DNA of 5,792 nt, taken from Gammaproteobacteria bacterium. GTDB taxonomy: Bacteria > Pseudomonadota > Gammaproteobacteria > UBA12402. The stretch spans positions 1 to 5,792 of the forward strand of contig JANQHY010000103.1 of the NCBI GenBank assembly GCA_028282395.1, given 5' to 3'. Below are positions 1-5,713 of the stretch, piece by piece. The notes below the pieces were generated by a model. That model was not told the origin of the DNA. It searched no databases and worked only from the letters and a program-made list of their open reading frames with translations. The stretch's first letter is position 1. Every line of letters begins with the position of its first letter. The translations under genes were made by a program, and so were the position numbers.

Positions 1-1609
1 GTCCATGCTTCCCATGCGCATGATTATGGCTTGACCAGTGACGACCGATACAGTCATGAAAACTGTCTGACCAACTCTTCTTAGTTAGAATTTTATAGAA
101 AAACATATTAAGTGGCATAATGAGTGTCACGCAGAAAATAAAGCAAAAAATTGGTCCAACAATATTGAGATGGGTATGCGGCTCAGGCAGTGGTTTTAGT
201 CGCAAACTCTCTGAATCATGCTCACAAGAGTCTCCAAAAATACAATGCGTATCAGAACCGCCTTCAGCAAGCGTTGTCACCGTATCAGCTGGCCAAGAGC
301 GGCCAAACATTACCCCTTCGCCAATACAGTGTAATATAAATGCAGCGCCTTTAAATAGCTCAGAAGCGGTATTCACCACTACAATAAAGAAATAGTTGCA
401 TCCAGCAAGACAGTAAAAAAAACCTTTTAGCAGTTTATTCTCTGTATCATGAGCAAGACTCCCTTGTGAAAATAGCGCTTTGCCTGGTGAAAGGTAGTCC
501 TCTTCAAGCCGCTCAATAAAATCATGCCATTTTTGATGCCAATCCTTTACTCCAAAAATAAGTTGCAAACTCTGACCAATATTTTTTATGTTGAATAATA
601 CCGTAGTAAACGTGTAGCAGCAGACAAGTGCCATTGTTATCCCTTTGGCGACTACACTGCTTGCACCAACAACCAGCGAGAATCCAGACCATCCAGATGA
701 CCACCAGGTTCCGAAAGTGATAAGCGTTAACGCAACGATTAACGCAACAAAAATTGCCGCGCCAAAAAACCAGCCGATAAATTTTGCCCATTCGCCTTTA
801 TTCCATGCTGCTTTGACTCTTTTTGACCAATCGCTGATAAATCTTTGGCATAGATCATTCTGAATAACTTTTTTGATAGTATTGTGAGTAATGAGGAAAC
901 AGCTGAGTGTTGCCAGTGCGGCAATAGCAAAAATGCCACCTGTAGAAATAGTCGCAGCAATACCAATAAAGACTAATGTCGCTTTAATAATCGCAACAAA
1001 AGAGAAAAATGCCCCTGCCGAAGAGAGAAGATTCACTAGATAGAAAAACCATAGTAGCCAAGACTTTCTGCGCAATTGCTTTTTGTAATCAGATTTTTCA
1101 TCAACAAAGTCAGATAGATTATAAACACACGTACCCTCTTTTTCCTCAAGATAATCGATTAAATGAGACTCCATTTCATATAGTGACTTTTTCAGCTCAG
1201 CAATCTGCTTTTCCTTGCTATGATCATGGGCTGTTAATAGTTTTGATAGATCACGATATTTTTCTGCATAATCATTTAAAAATCTCTCACTCTGTGCTGA
1301 AGGGGGTTTGTTATCTAAGTACTGATTGTAATAGTGAATAATCAGATCGCGCGCTAATTTATGGCGCAATCCACCTGCTGAGAAGATATAATTCAATGCC
1401 CCACTGATATTTTGATGCAGAACAATACTTTCGATAATAACGGCAAATAGTGAAGAGAAGCCAGCAATAATCATTCTGCCTGAAATATAGCGACCACTCA
1501 AAAGCGCTAACATCCCAACAAAACTCATTGCTGCTTGAATAACAATTGAGAAGCCGGTCAACCCCCAACGCAGTATTGATGACACGATCTTTTTGCATTT
1601 ATCACTCAT
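1..1609 (-). CDS. Large multi-pass membrane protein of unknown function (C-terminal end outside window)
   Basis: I translated this frame by hand from the ATG at 1609-1607. It stays open for 536 codons to the left edge, so the C-terminus is missing. The start is well supported: an AGGAG ribosome-binding site lies 7 nt upstream, and the first upstream in-frame stop comes before any other start codon. Hydrophobic stretches that look like membrane segments fall near residues 12-36, 45-66, 183-218, 221-241, 277-298, 308-334, 395-434 and 483-505. Between the second and third lies a charged, helical, probably cytosolic section (about 80-182). Cys is frequent (CC at 330-331, then C400, C404, C428, C456, C462, C489, C493, C520). 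The visible end is His-rich (HNHAHGKHG, 528-536). I do not recognise the family. It follows the ZIP gene by 136 bp on the same strand, without a convincing terminator between them, so co-transcription is possible. A role in metal handling, or a secreted effector of an intracellular bacterium, are both only guesses. Confidence 0.8.
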   Translation of the reverse strand, partial: MSDKCKKIVSSILRWGLTGFSIVIQAAMSFVGMLALLSGRYISGRMIIAGFSSLFAVIIESIVLHQNISGALNYIFSAGGLRHKLARDLIIHYYNQYLDNKPPSAQSERFLNDYAEKYRDLSKLLTAHDHSKEKQIAELKKSLYEMESHLIDYLEEKEGTCVYNLSDFVDEKSDYKKQLRRKSWLLWFFYLVNLLSSAGAFFSFVAIIKATLVFIGIAATISTGGIFAIAALATLSCFLITHNTIKKVIQNDLCQRFISDWSKRVKAAWNKGEWAKFIGWFFGAAIFVALIVALTLITFGTWWSSGWSGFSLVVGASSVVAKGITMALVCCYTFTTVLFNIKNIGQSLQLIFGVKDWHQKWHDFIERLEEDYLSPGKALFSQGSLAHDTENKLLKGFFYCLAGCNYFFIVVVNTASELFKGAAFILHCIGEGVMFGRSWPADTVTTLAEGGSDTHCIFGDSCEHDSESLRLKPLPEPHTHLNIVGPIFCFIFCVTLIMPLNMFFYKILTKKSWSDSFHDCIGRHWSSHNHAHGKHG

Positions 1610-1665
1610 ACCTGAGCTCCTAATAAACCGTTTATCTAGCCGTCAAGACGCTCGCCAAGATTTAC

Positions 1666-1690
1666 TAACCACTTGAGTAGTAAGTGATTA
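1666..1690. repeat. Imperfect inverted repeat in the leader of the membrane-protein gene
   Basis: TAACCACTT (1666-1674) and AAGTGATTA (1682-1690) are inverted repeats matching at 8 of 9 positions around a 7-nt spacer. There is no T-run on either side, so it does not look like an intrinsic terminator. It lies between the ZIP gene and the membrane-protein gene (1610-1745), in which I see no other gene and no clear sigma70 promoter. It could be an operator or a leader hairpin, or it could be chance in AT-rich DNA. Confidence 0.3.
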
Positions 1691-1745
1691 GAAAATCTAG
1701 GATAGAGTTGGTTTACTTATTTTTTACTTGAAGTGTTTTTCCGTT

Positions 1746-2516
1746 TTAGGTCCAAATAGCAACGATTGCCATAATAGCAAAACCGATAATCACAAAGACG
1801 AATCGTTTTAGATCACAACATTTGTCAACCATTACCGCCTGCTTCAGACCATGCAGTGTTCCTAAATAGAGGAACGTTCCTGCAGCTAAAGCAGTAAATA
1901 CCGCACTAACCAATGAATCATCACTTAGATGTTCGGTTAAACTTTCACCAAAAATGATTCCTAATGGTGTCATGATGGCAAAAATAGTAAACAGTATAAT
2001 ACCGATACGAACTTTTAACGGACTTTTATTAATCTGTACGGCTAAAGCGAAACTAGCTGCCCATTTATGAGCAACAATCGCCAAAAGAATCACTAACAGT
2101 ACCGACAATGATTGACTTAATCCCAAAGCAGCACCCGCCAGGAAGCTATGAATCGATAACATAATCATCGCTAAAATCGCAAACGCTGCGCCACCTTGCT
2201 GTTGCTGACCATTACGTTCGTGCAACTCACGACCAATATGCTCAAACAGCAGTAGAATAAGAAATGTTATGCCTGCCAACAGAAAGGCAACCGGATAGTC
2301 ATAATGATGACCAATAAAACTCTGTGCCGAATCTCCAAGCATATGTAATAGACCTGCACCGAGAAAAACTCCGGAAGCAAGTGCCTCACCAAGTGGAAAT
2401 TCATAACCCTTACTGGTGCGAATCCGCTTCAAAAATGGATAGATCCCCGCAGATAGCGTGGTAATAATCACAATAGCAATGGCCAACAACTTTAGTAAAA
2501 TAAATTCATGCGCCAT
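1746..2516 (-). CDS. ZIP-family metal (probably zinc) transporter
   Basis: This 256-residue inner-membrane protein has about eight hydrophobic segments, the usual size and layout of a bacterial ZIP transporter, a family that moves divalent metals into the cytoplasm. The diagnostic part is the pair of central helices: TM4 carries HSFLAGAALG (H123, S124) and TM5 carries HKWAASFAL (H150, K151). This HS/HK pattern resembles the ZIP1-3-like branch, not E. coli ZupT, whose helices have HNFPEG/HNIPEG, so I give no gene symbol. The TM3-TM4 loop has a short Gln run (QQQQGG, 104-109) instead of the His-rich loop common in the family. H58 in TM2 and a CC pair at 233-234 are further possible metal ligands. 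The ATG has an AAGGGA ribosome-binding site 6 nt upstream. The gene lies 49 bp after zur, with its own promoter covered by a Zur box, which argues for zinc as substrate. The substrate is inferred. Confidence 0.87.
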   Translation of the reverse strand: MAHEFILLKLLAIAIVIITTLSAGIYPFLKRIRTSKGYEFPLGEALASGVFLGAGLLHMLGDSAQSFIGHHYDYPVAFLLAGITFLILLLFEHIGRELHERNGQQQQGGAAFAILAMIMLSIHSFLAGAALGLSQSLSVLLVILLAIVAHKWAASFALAVQINKSPLKVRIGIILFTIFAIMTPLGIIFGESLTEHLSDDSLVSAVFTALAAGTFLYLGTLHGLKQAVMVDKCCDLKRFVFVIIGFAIMAIVAIWT

Positions 2517-2540
2517 AATCGTTCCCTTCTCAATTTAACA

Positions 2541-2563
2541 AGAACGTTACATTATAACATTAA
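2541..2563 (-). promoter_or_regulatory. Zur box controlling the ZIP transporter gene
   Basis: On the minus strand the core reads AATGTTATAATGTAACGTT, whose arms AATGTTA and TAACGTT are inverted with one mismatch. It agrees at 16 of 18 informative core positions with the gammaproteobacterial Zur operator as I remember it (half-sites AAATGTTATA and TATAACATTT). It lies between the zur stop codon and the ZIP start and contains the predicted -10 hexamer, so bound Zn-Zur should block transcription. Confidence 0.8.
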
Positions 2564-2577
2564 TGCTAAGCTGTCAA
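2551..2577 (-). promoter_or_regulatory. Promoter of the ZIP transporter gene
   Basis: A perfect TTGACA (2577-2572) and a perfect TATAAT (2556-2551) sit 15 bp apart on the minus strand, shorter than the usual 16-18 bp. The -35 lies inside the last codons of zur and the -10 inside the Zur box, about 35 bp before the ATG. The ZIP gene can therefore be transcribed on its own as well as by read-through from zur. Confidence 0.6.
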
Positions 2578-3003
2578 ACACTGTTGACACTGACCTTGCA
2601 ATTCGATCTGGGGAACCTCAATACGCACACCACGCTCGGCTTCAATCTTCTTAAATAGCGCTGATAGAACCATATCTGAAAATTCAATGACTTCAGAACA
2701 GTGGCGACAAATAAGAATTATGTCAATATTTTGGTCATTAGTGCCTTGGTGGCAGTCAGTCAATTGGCATAACGTATAGGCGTTGCAGCTATCAAGACGA
2801 TGCAGTACACCCTGATTAACAAAAAAATCCAATACACGATAGACAGTTGGTGGCTTAGCATTGGGTCGGACGGCTTTTAGCGCTTCTAACACCTCATAGG
2901 CTTTGAGCGGTTTATCAGTGGTGATAAACAACTGCAGTATCTCCTGACGCAATAGCGTTAATTTGAATTGAAATTGTTGGGCAATGACTTCCGCATCGGC
3001 CAT
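2566..3003 (-). CDS. zur: Zinc uptake regulator Zur (Fur family repressor)
   Basis: This 145-residue cytosolic protein has the Fur layout. A winged helix (about 15-70) contains the recognition helix NAKPPTVYRVLDFF (48-61), almost identical to the E. coli Zur segment AKPPTVYRALDFL. A C-terminal dimerisation and metal-binding domain follows. The structural zinc site is complete (C99-x-x-C102 and C139-x-x-C142). Aligned by eye to E. coli Zur, the sensory-site ligands H77, C88, H96 and E111 correspond to H68, C79, H85 and E107 here. This favours Zur over Fur or PerR. Zinc-bound Zur dimers repress zinc-uptake genes, and the ZIP transporter next door is the obvious target. The ribosome-binding site is weak (GTGAG about 10 nt before the ATG), which fits low expression. 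A Zur box in its own promoter indicates autoregulation. It lacks the long C-terminal extension of E. coli Zur. Confidence 0.92.
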   Translation of the reverse strand: MADAEVIAQQFQFKLTLLRQEILQLFITTDKPLKAYEVLEALKAVRPNAKPPTVYRVLDFFVNQGVLHRLDSCNAYTLCQLTDCHQGTNDQNIDIILICRHCSEVIEFSDMVLSALFKKIEAERGVRIEVPQIELQGQCQQCLTA

Positions 3004-3018
3004 TATTGTTTAGCTCAC

Positions 3019-3041
3019 TAAATGTTACTTGATAACATTTT
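3019..3041 (-). promoter_or_regulatory. Zur box in the zur promoter (autoregulation)
   Basis: AAATGTTA (3020-3027) and TAACATTT (3033-3040) form a perfect 8-bp inverted repeat with a 5-nt spacer. Read on the minus strand it matches the remembered gammaproteobacterial Zur consensus at 17 of 22 positions, with all mismatches in the centre and the outermost bases. Its centre is about 27 bp before the zur start codon and it overlaps the predicted -10. Confidence 0.8.
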
Positions 3042-3065
3042 AGTCTAATTAAATGGTGAAATCAA
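3037..3065 (-). promoter_or_regulatory. Promoter of zur
   Basis: TTGATT (3065-3060) and TAAAAT (3042-3037) are separated by 17 bp on the minus strand. They match the sigma70 consensus hexamers at 4 of 6 and 5 of 6 positions. The -10 edge lies within the Zur box, consistent with repression by steric block. Confidence 0.55.
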
Positions 3066-3088
3066 TAATTCTACCCTGATAAGGATGC

Positions 3089-3314
3089 TTTTCCCGTTGT
3101 CCTACACTACACCCGACGTCGTCCCGCGGCTTGTCCGGCATTGTTGCAGAAATAACAATGCAGTCCCTTCTAAATAGACAATTCAGGGGAGGGGTAAAAC
3201 CTTCTCTGTCGTCGTTGCGAGCGCAGCGAAGATGATCCAGCACTGGAGTTACTATTAGCACTGTTGCTGGATCCAACGGACAAGCCGCCGGAAGACGGTG
3301 GGGGCGTGGGAAAA
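3089..3314. repeat. Degenerate palindromic dispersed-repeat (REP/MITE-like) element
   Basis: This 226-bp non-coding block is bounded by TTTTCCC (3089-3095) and its exact inverse GGGAAAA (3308-3314). Inside, 3117-3137 and 3277-3297 are inverted copies of each other (19 of 21 positions), each centred on GCGGCTTGTCCG or a near-inverse. A third module at about 3211-3240 contains GTTGCGAGCGCAGCGAAG. These pieces resemble dispersed intergenic repeats seen in many bacterial genomes, typically of the form TCATTGCGAGCGAAGCGAAG and ATCCCGCGGACAAGCCGCGG; the comparison is from memory. The copies here have lost much of the small hairpin symmetry, suggesting an old insertion. No target-site duplication is evident. 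It occupies most of the gap between the 214-residue protein gene and the zur promoter. The short open frame through it looks like translated repeat. Confidence 0.6.
3234..3273. repeat. Perfect 9-bp inverted repeat inside the repeat element
   Basis: GATCCAGCA (3234-3242) and TGCTGGATC (3265-3273) are exact inverse complements separated by 22 nt. The arms lie between the second module and the right arm of the element, so transcripts of this region would fold into nested hairpins. No T-run follows, so this is not a classic terminator. Confidence 0.55.
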
Positions 3315-3348
3315 TAGTTAGAAACAGATATTCTAAGAGTATCCCTCT

Positions 3349-3993
3349 TTAGCGCGACAGGCTAGGGCCAGAGGCCGATGCCTCTTCAGAATTGTCAGCA
3401 TCGTCTTCACTGTTTTGTGCATCTTTATCCGCTTTATCATCATTTTTTGCGTCTTTATCATCCTCTTTTTTCTCATCCTTCTCTTTCTTTTGCTCTTTTT
3501 CTTTCTCTTCCTGTTGCTTTTTAGCTTTCTCTTGCTCCTCTTGTTGCTGTAATTTTTCCTGTTCTGCTCTTATGTCATCTCGCATCTCTTCAATACGATT
3601 ATCACTAACTTTATCAATAGAGATATTCTCGTTAATAATTCTTTCGGTTACCGCCATACGTTCAGCATAACTCATAGATGGAAATCTTAAACTCAATATA
3701 TGGGTTATATAGACTCGGCTCTGCCTATATTGACTACTTGTATCTTGTTCAGCTGCCTGCTGAACCATAATTCCCACTGCTTGACCTATTTGCTCTGGCG
3801 ACCAACCAGCAAATGGATTCTCTCTGTTTTTTATCTTGGCAGTTGCGATAGGTTTAGCAGAATCATAATATTGATTAACATTTACCCCTTTCTTAGCAAA
3901 AACACGAAAAGAGATCGATGTGAATACACCCATCTGGTTATGGGCAGGAGTGCTGCCAACATTATAATTCTTTTGTAATTCTTCAACAGCCAT
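3349..3993 (-). CDS. Hypothetical 214-residue protein with highly charged C-terminal tail
   Basis: I do not recognise this protein. There is no signal peptide, no membrane segment and no cysteine, so it is probably cytosolic. Residues 1-130 look like a folded domain of mixed composition, including GWSPEQIGQAVGIMVQQ (63-79) and a helical SMSYAERMAVTERIINE (106-122). Residues about 131-175 are a Glu/Gln/Lys-rich helix, possibly a coiled coil (EQEKLQQQEEQEKAKKQQ at 144-161). Residues 176-204 are an acidic, probably disordered Asp/Glu/Lys tract, and a Ser-rich end follows. The tail makes the plus strand pyrimidine-rich over 3390-3560. The ATG at 3993 follows GGTGAG at 3 nt and a good promoter. 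It sits in the place after pth where ychF is often found in gammaproteobacteria, but it is not that GTPase. The codon pattern and promoter argue that it is a real gene; its function is unknown. Confidence 0.8.
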   Translation of the reverse strand: MAVEELQKNYNVGSTPAHNQMGVFTSISFRVFAKKGVNVNQYYDSAKPIATAKIKNRENPFAGWSPEQIGQAVGIMVQQAAEQDTSSQYRQSRVYITHILSLRFPSMSYAERMAVTERIINENISIDKVSDNRIEEMRDDIRAEQEKLQQQEEQEKAKKQQEEKEKEQKKEKDEKKEDDKDAKNDDKADKDAQNSEDDADNSEEASASGPSLSR

Positions 3994-4032
3994 AGACTCA
4001 CCAATGTTACAAGGAATTTAAATAAGGCGAAT

Positions 4033-4062
4033 ATTTTAACATAAATCAAACAGTTTTGTCCA
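4033..4062 (-). promoter_or_regulatory. Promoter of the 214-residue protein gene
   Basis: TGGACA (4062-4057) and TAAAAT (4038-4033), each 5 of 6 to the sigma70 consensus, lie 18 bp apart on the minus strand, in the gap after pth. The predicted leader is about 33 nt. This suggests the gene is transcribed independently of pth. Confidence 0.6.
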
Positions 4063-4099
4063 GTAGGAGGTCATCAATCCAACAGACTAGCAGCCAATA

Positions 4100-4684
4100 C
4101 TATTGATTATGCAGGGTATGCAGATAATTCATTGCTACATCAACATCGCCTTTAACAATCTGCGGCATAGCAATCACTGACTCCTGAATAACATGCTCAA
4201 TCGCCTGTTTATCTGCATGGTTAGGACGGTGAAGAACATAACCGACCACCTTATTTGCATCACCTGGATGGCCAACACCAATACGCAAACGGTAAAATTG
4301 CTTGCTGCCAACGGCAGCGATAATACTGCGCAGACCATTATGCCCACCATGACCCCCACCAAATTTCACTTTAACCTGGCCCGGAATAAGGTCAATATCA
4401 TCATGAACAATCAATAGCTCCTGAGGAGAGAGATTATAGAATTTAAGCAATTTCCTAACTGCTTCACCACTCTCATTCATGTAAACGGTTGGAATAGCAA
4501 TATGAAGTGTCTGCTCGCCAAGATCAATTCGACCTAATTCTGCTTTCAACTTGCGCTCAGATTTTAATACCACCGGCATGATTACCGATCGCGTCAATGC
4601 TGTAACCAGCCAAGCACCGGCATTGTGACGCGTATCACTATAGCGACTTCCCGGGTTGGCTAATCCTACTATCATTTTAATCAC
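4100..4684 (-). CDS. pth: Peptidyl-tRNA hydrolase
   Basis: This cytosolic enzyme cleaves the ester bond of peptidyl-tRNAs that drop off the ribosome, recycling tRNA. The 194-residue length matches the E. coli enzyme. The family motifs are intact: IVGLANPGSRYSDTRHNAGAW (5-25) with substrate-binding N10 and the catalytic H20, YMNESG (68-73) with N70, HDDIDLIPG (94-102) with D95 equivalent to E. coli D93, and GGGHGGHNGLRSI (109-121) with N116. The start is GTG at 4684, seven nt after AAGGAG. The next in-frame ATG (4675) would be 16 nt from that site and would remove the conserved IK residues. It follows rplY by 172 bp, the usual gammaproteobacterial order. The L25-Pth pairing joins two translation functions. 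Confidence 0.97.
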   Translation of the reverse strand: MIKMIVGLANPGSRYSDTRHNAGAWLVTALTRSVIMPVVLKSERKLKAELGRIDLGEQTLHIAIPTVYMNESGEAVRKLLKFYNLSPQELLIVHDDIDLIPGQVKVKFGGGHGGHNGLRSIIAAVGSKQFYRLRIGVGHPGDANKVVGYVLHRPNHADKQAIEHVIQESVIAMPQIVKGDVDVAMNYLHTLHNQ

Positions 4685-4721
4685 GCCAGTGCTCCTTTAA
4701 ATCCTCACTCATATGGGAAAA

Positions 4722-4747
4722 AAATTAAAAAGCGAGAATTAATTTTA
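4722..4747 (-). terminator. Possible weak AT-rich terminator after rplY
   Basis: AAAATTAA and TTAATTTT form a perfect 8-bp inverted repeat around a 10-nt loop, followed on the minus strand by three more T residues. The stem has no GC pairs and lies 110 bp after the rplY stop, so termination would be weak at best. Otherwise I see no gene and no convincing promoter in the 172-bp rplY-pth gap. Confidence 0.22.
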
Positions 4748-4856
4748 CCTCTATATAATTAGAGATTAAAGGGTATCGTGTCTATTACCAGGACATTGAT
4801 AAACTAATCTATAAAATCGTTCTGGCAGTAGATGCTACTATTTTACTAGCAGGTGA

Positions 4857-5579
4857 CTACGATTTGTTGTCGTCAGATTTATCTGCGTCAGCCTTTTCAT
4901 CAGATGATGCTGTCTCACCTTCATCTTTGGCTTCAGCCTCTTCACCTTCAGCTGCACCCTCTTCGCCTTCAGCTTCTACAGCTGGCTCTTCAACAACACG
5001 GGGCATATGAACTGAGGCAACAGGCGCATCATGATCCTCACCTAATGCCAAAGCAACGATTTCAACTTCTGCTGGTAATTTTACGTCAGAGAGATGAAGT
5101 ATTTCATCAAGCTGCATGGCGCTAATATCAATTTCGATAAACTCAGGAAGATGTTTTGGCAAACAGCGCACTTCAATATCATTACAGTGATGTGTCACCA
5201 CACCGCCCTGCTCTTTAACGCCTGGTGCTTCTTCACCACCTTTGAAATGGAGTGGCACTTTCACTGTCAGCTTCTCATTAGCTTTCACACGCATAAAATC
5301 GAGATGGAGCACTTTATGTTTGTATGGATGGCGCTGTAATGCCTTCAGAATTACCTGCTGCGGCTTATCATCAATAGTAAGGCTAACAATATTAGAGTAG
5401 AAGCCCTCATGACCCAGTGCGACAATCACTTCATCATGGCTAAGCGTGATGGGTTGTGGTGACTTACCACCACCATACACAACCGCTGGCACACGGCCGC
5501 TTTCGCGCCGCATCCGCCGACTAATTGAGGTACCAAACTGCTCGCGCTTCTCTGCCTGTAATTCAAAATTTGTTGCCAT
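4857..5579 (-). CDS. rplY: 50S ribosomal protein L25, long (CTC/TL5) form
   Basis: L25 binds 5S rRNA in the central protuberance of the large ribosomal subunit. At 240 residues this is the two-domain CTC/TL5 form, not the 94-residue E. coli form. The N-terminal 5S-binding domain (1 to about 95) has KREQFGTSISRRMRRESGRV, VVYGGGK and the signature LQRHPYKHKVLHLDF (81-95). The C-terminal beta domain (about 100-190) has HCNDIEVRCLPKHLPEFIEIDIS (131-153). Residues about 196-240 form an Ala/Glu/Asp-rich, strongly acidic tail, probably disordered and at the long end for the family. The ATG has GAGG 8 nt upstream. It has its own promoter and lies between prs and pth, as in many gammaproteobacteria. 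Confidence 0.96.
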   Translation of the reverse strand: MATNFELQAEKREQFGTSISRRMRRESGRVPAVVYGGGKSPQPITLSHDEVIVALGHEGFYSNIVSLTIDDKPQQVILKALQRHPYKHKVLHLDFMRVKANEKLTVKVPLHFKGGEEAPGVKEQGGVVTHHCNDIEVRCLPKHLPEFIEIDISAMQLDEILHLSDVKLPAEVEIVALALGEDHDAPVASVHMPRVVEEPAVEAEGEEGAAEGEEAEAKDEGETASSDEKADADKSDDNKS

Positions 5580-5626
5580 GACTGTTTCCTCACCGAAAAT
5601 ATCTATATTGCGTTTTCAGGGTTGCC

Positions 5627-5655
5627 ATTATACCCAATTCTCACCAAATTGAAAC
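5627..5655 (-). promoter_or_regulatory. Promoter of rplY
   Basis: A perfect TATAAT (5632-5627) lies 17 bp after a weak -35, GTTTCA (5655-5650, 3 of 6), giving a leader of about 40 nt. It lies in the 134-bp gap after prs, in which I find no terminator, so rplY may also receive prs read-through. Confidence 0.55.
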
Positions 5656-5713
5656 TGTTTCTTTTACCCCGACCATTTACCATTTTATTATTAAATAAAT
5701 CAACTAGTAACGA

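Noticed and set aside
120..395. Plus-strand open frame of 91 codons
   Set aside because: It is antisense to the long minus-strand membrane-protein frame, which is continuous through it with a good start and ribosome-binding site. The plus frame has no ribosome-binding site.
1009..1341. Plus-strand open frame of 110 codons
   Set aside because: Antisense to the same membrane-protein gene; the encoded peptide has no domain features, and the opposite frame is the coherent one.
3049..3276. Minus-strand open frame of 75 codons in the gap upstream of zur
   Set aside because: It runs through the palindromic repeat element and into the zur promoter. The peptide is what such dispersed repeats give when translated (for example LRCARNDD and PDKPRDD), and no ribosome-binding site was seen.
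3318..3336. TTAGAA/TTCTAA inverted repeat after the 214-residue protein gene
   Set aside because: A six-bp AT-rich stem without a following T-run is too weak to call a terminator.
3392..3670. Plus-strand Ser/Phe/Cys-rich open frame
   Set aside because: It is the complement of the Lys/Glu-rich coding tract of the 214-residue protein; its composition is a direct artefact of that bias.
4003..4009. AATGTTA half-site upstream of the 214-residue protein gene
   Set aside because: It equals one arm of the Zur boxes, but there is no matching TAACATT arm at the right spacing, so I do not call it an operator.
4828..4846. AGTAG-ATG-CTACT mini-hairpin followed by ATTTT on the plus strand
   Set aside because: It has terminator polarity only for plus-strand transcription, and there is no plus-strand gene nearby; the stem is only 5 bp.
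4853..5125. Plus-strand Leu/His/Gln-rich open frame
   Set aside because: Antisense shadow of the acidic tail and end of rplY, which is a certain gene.
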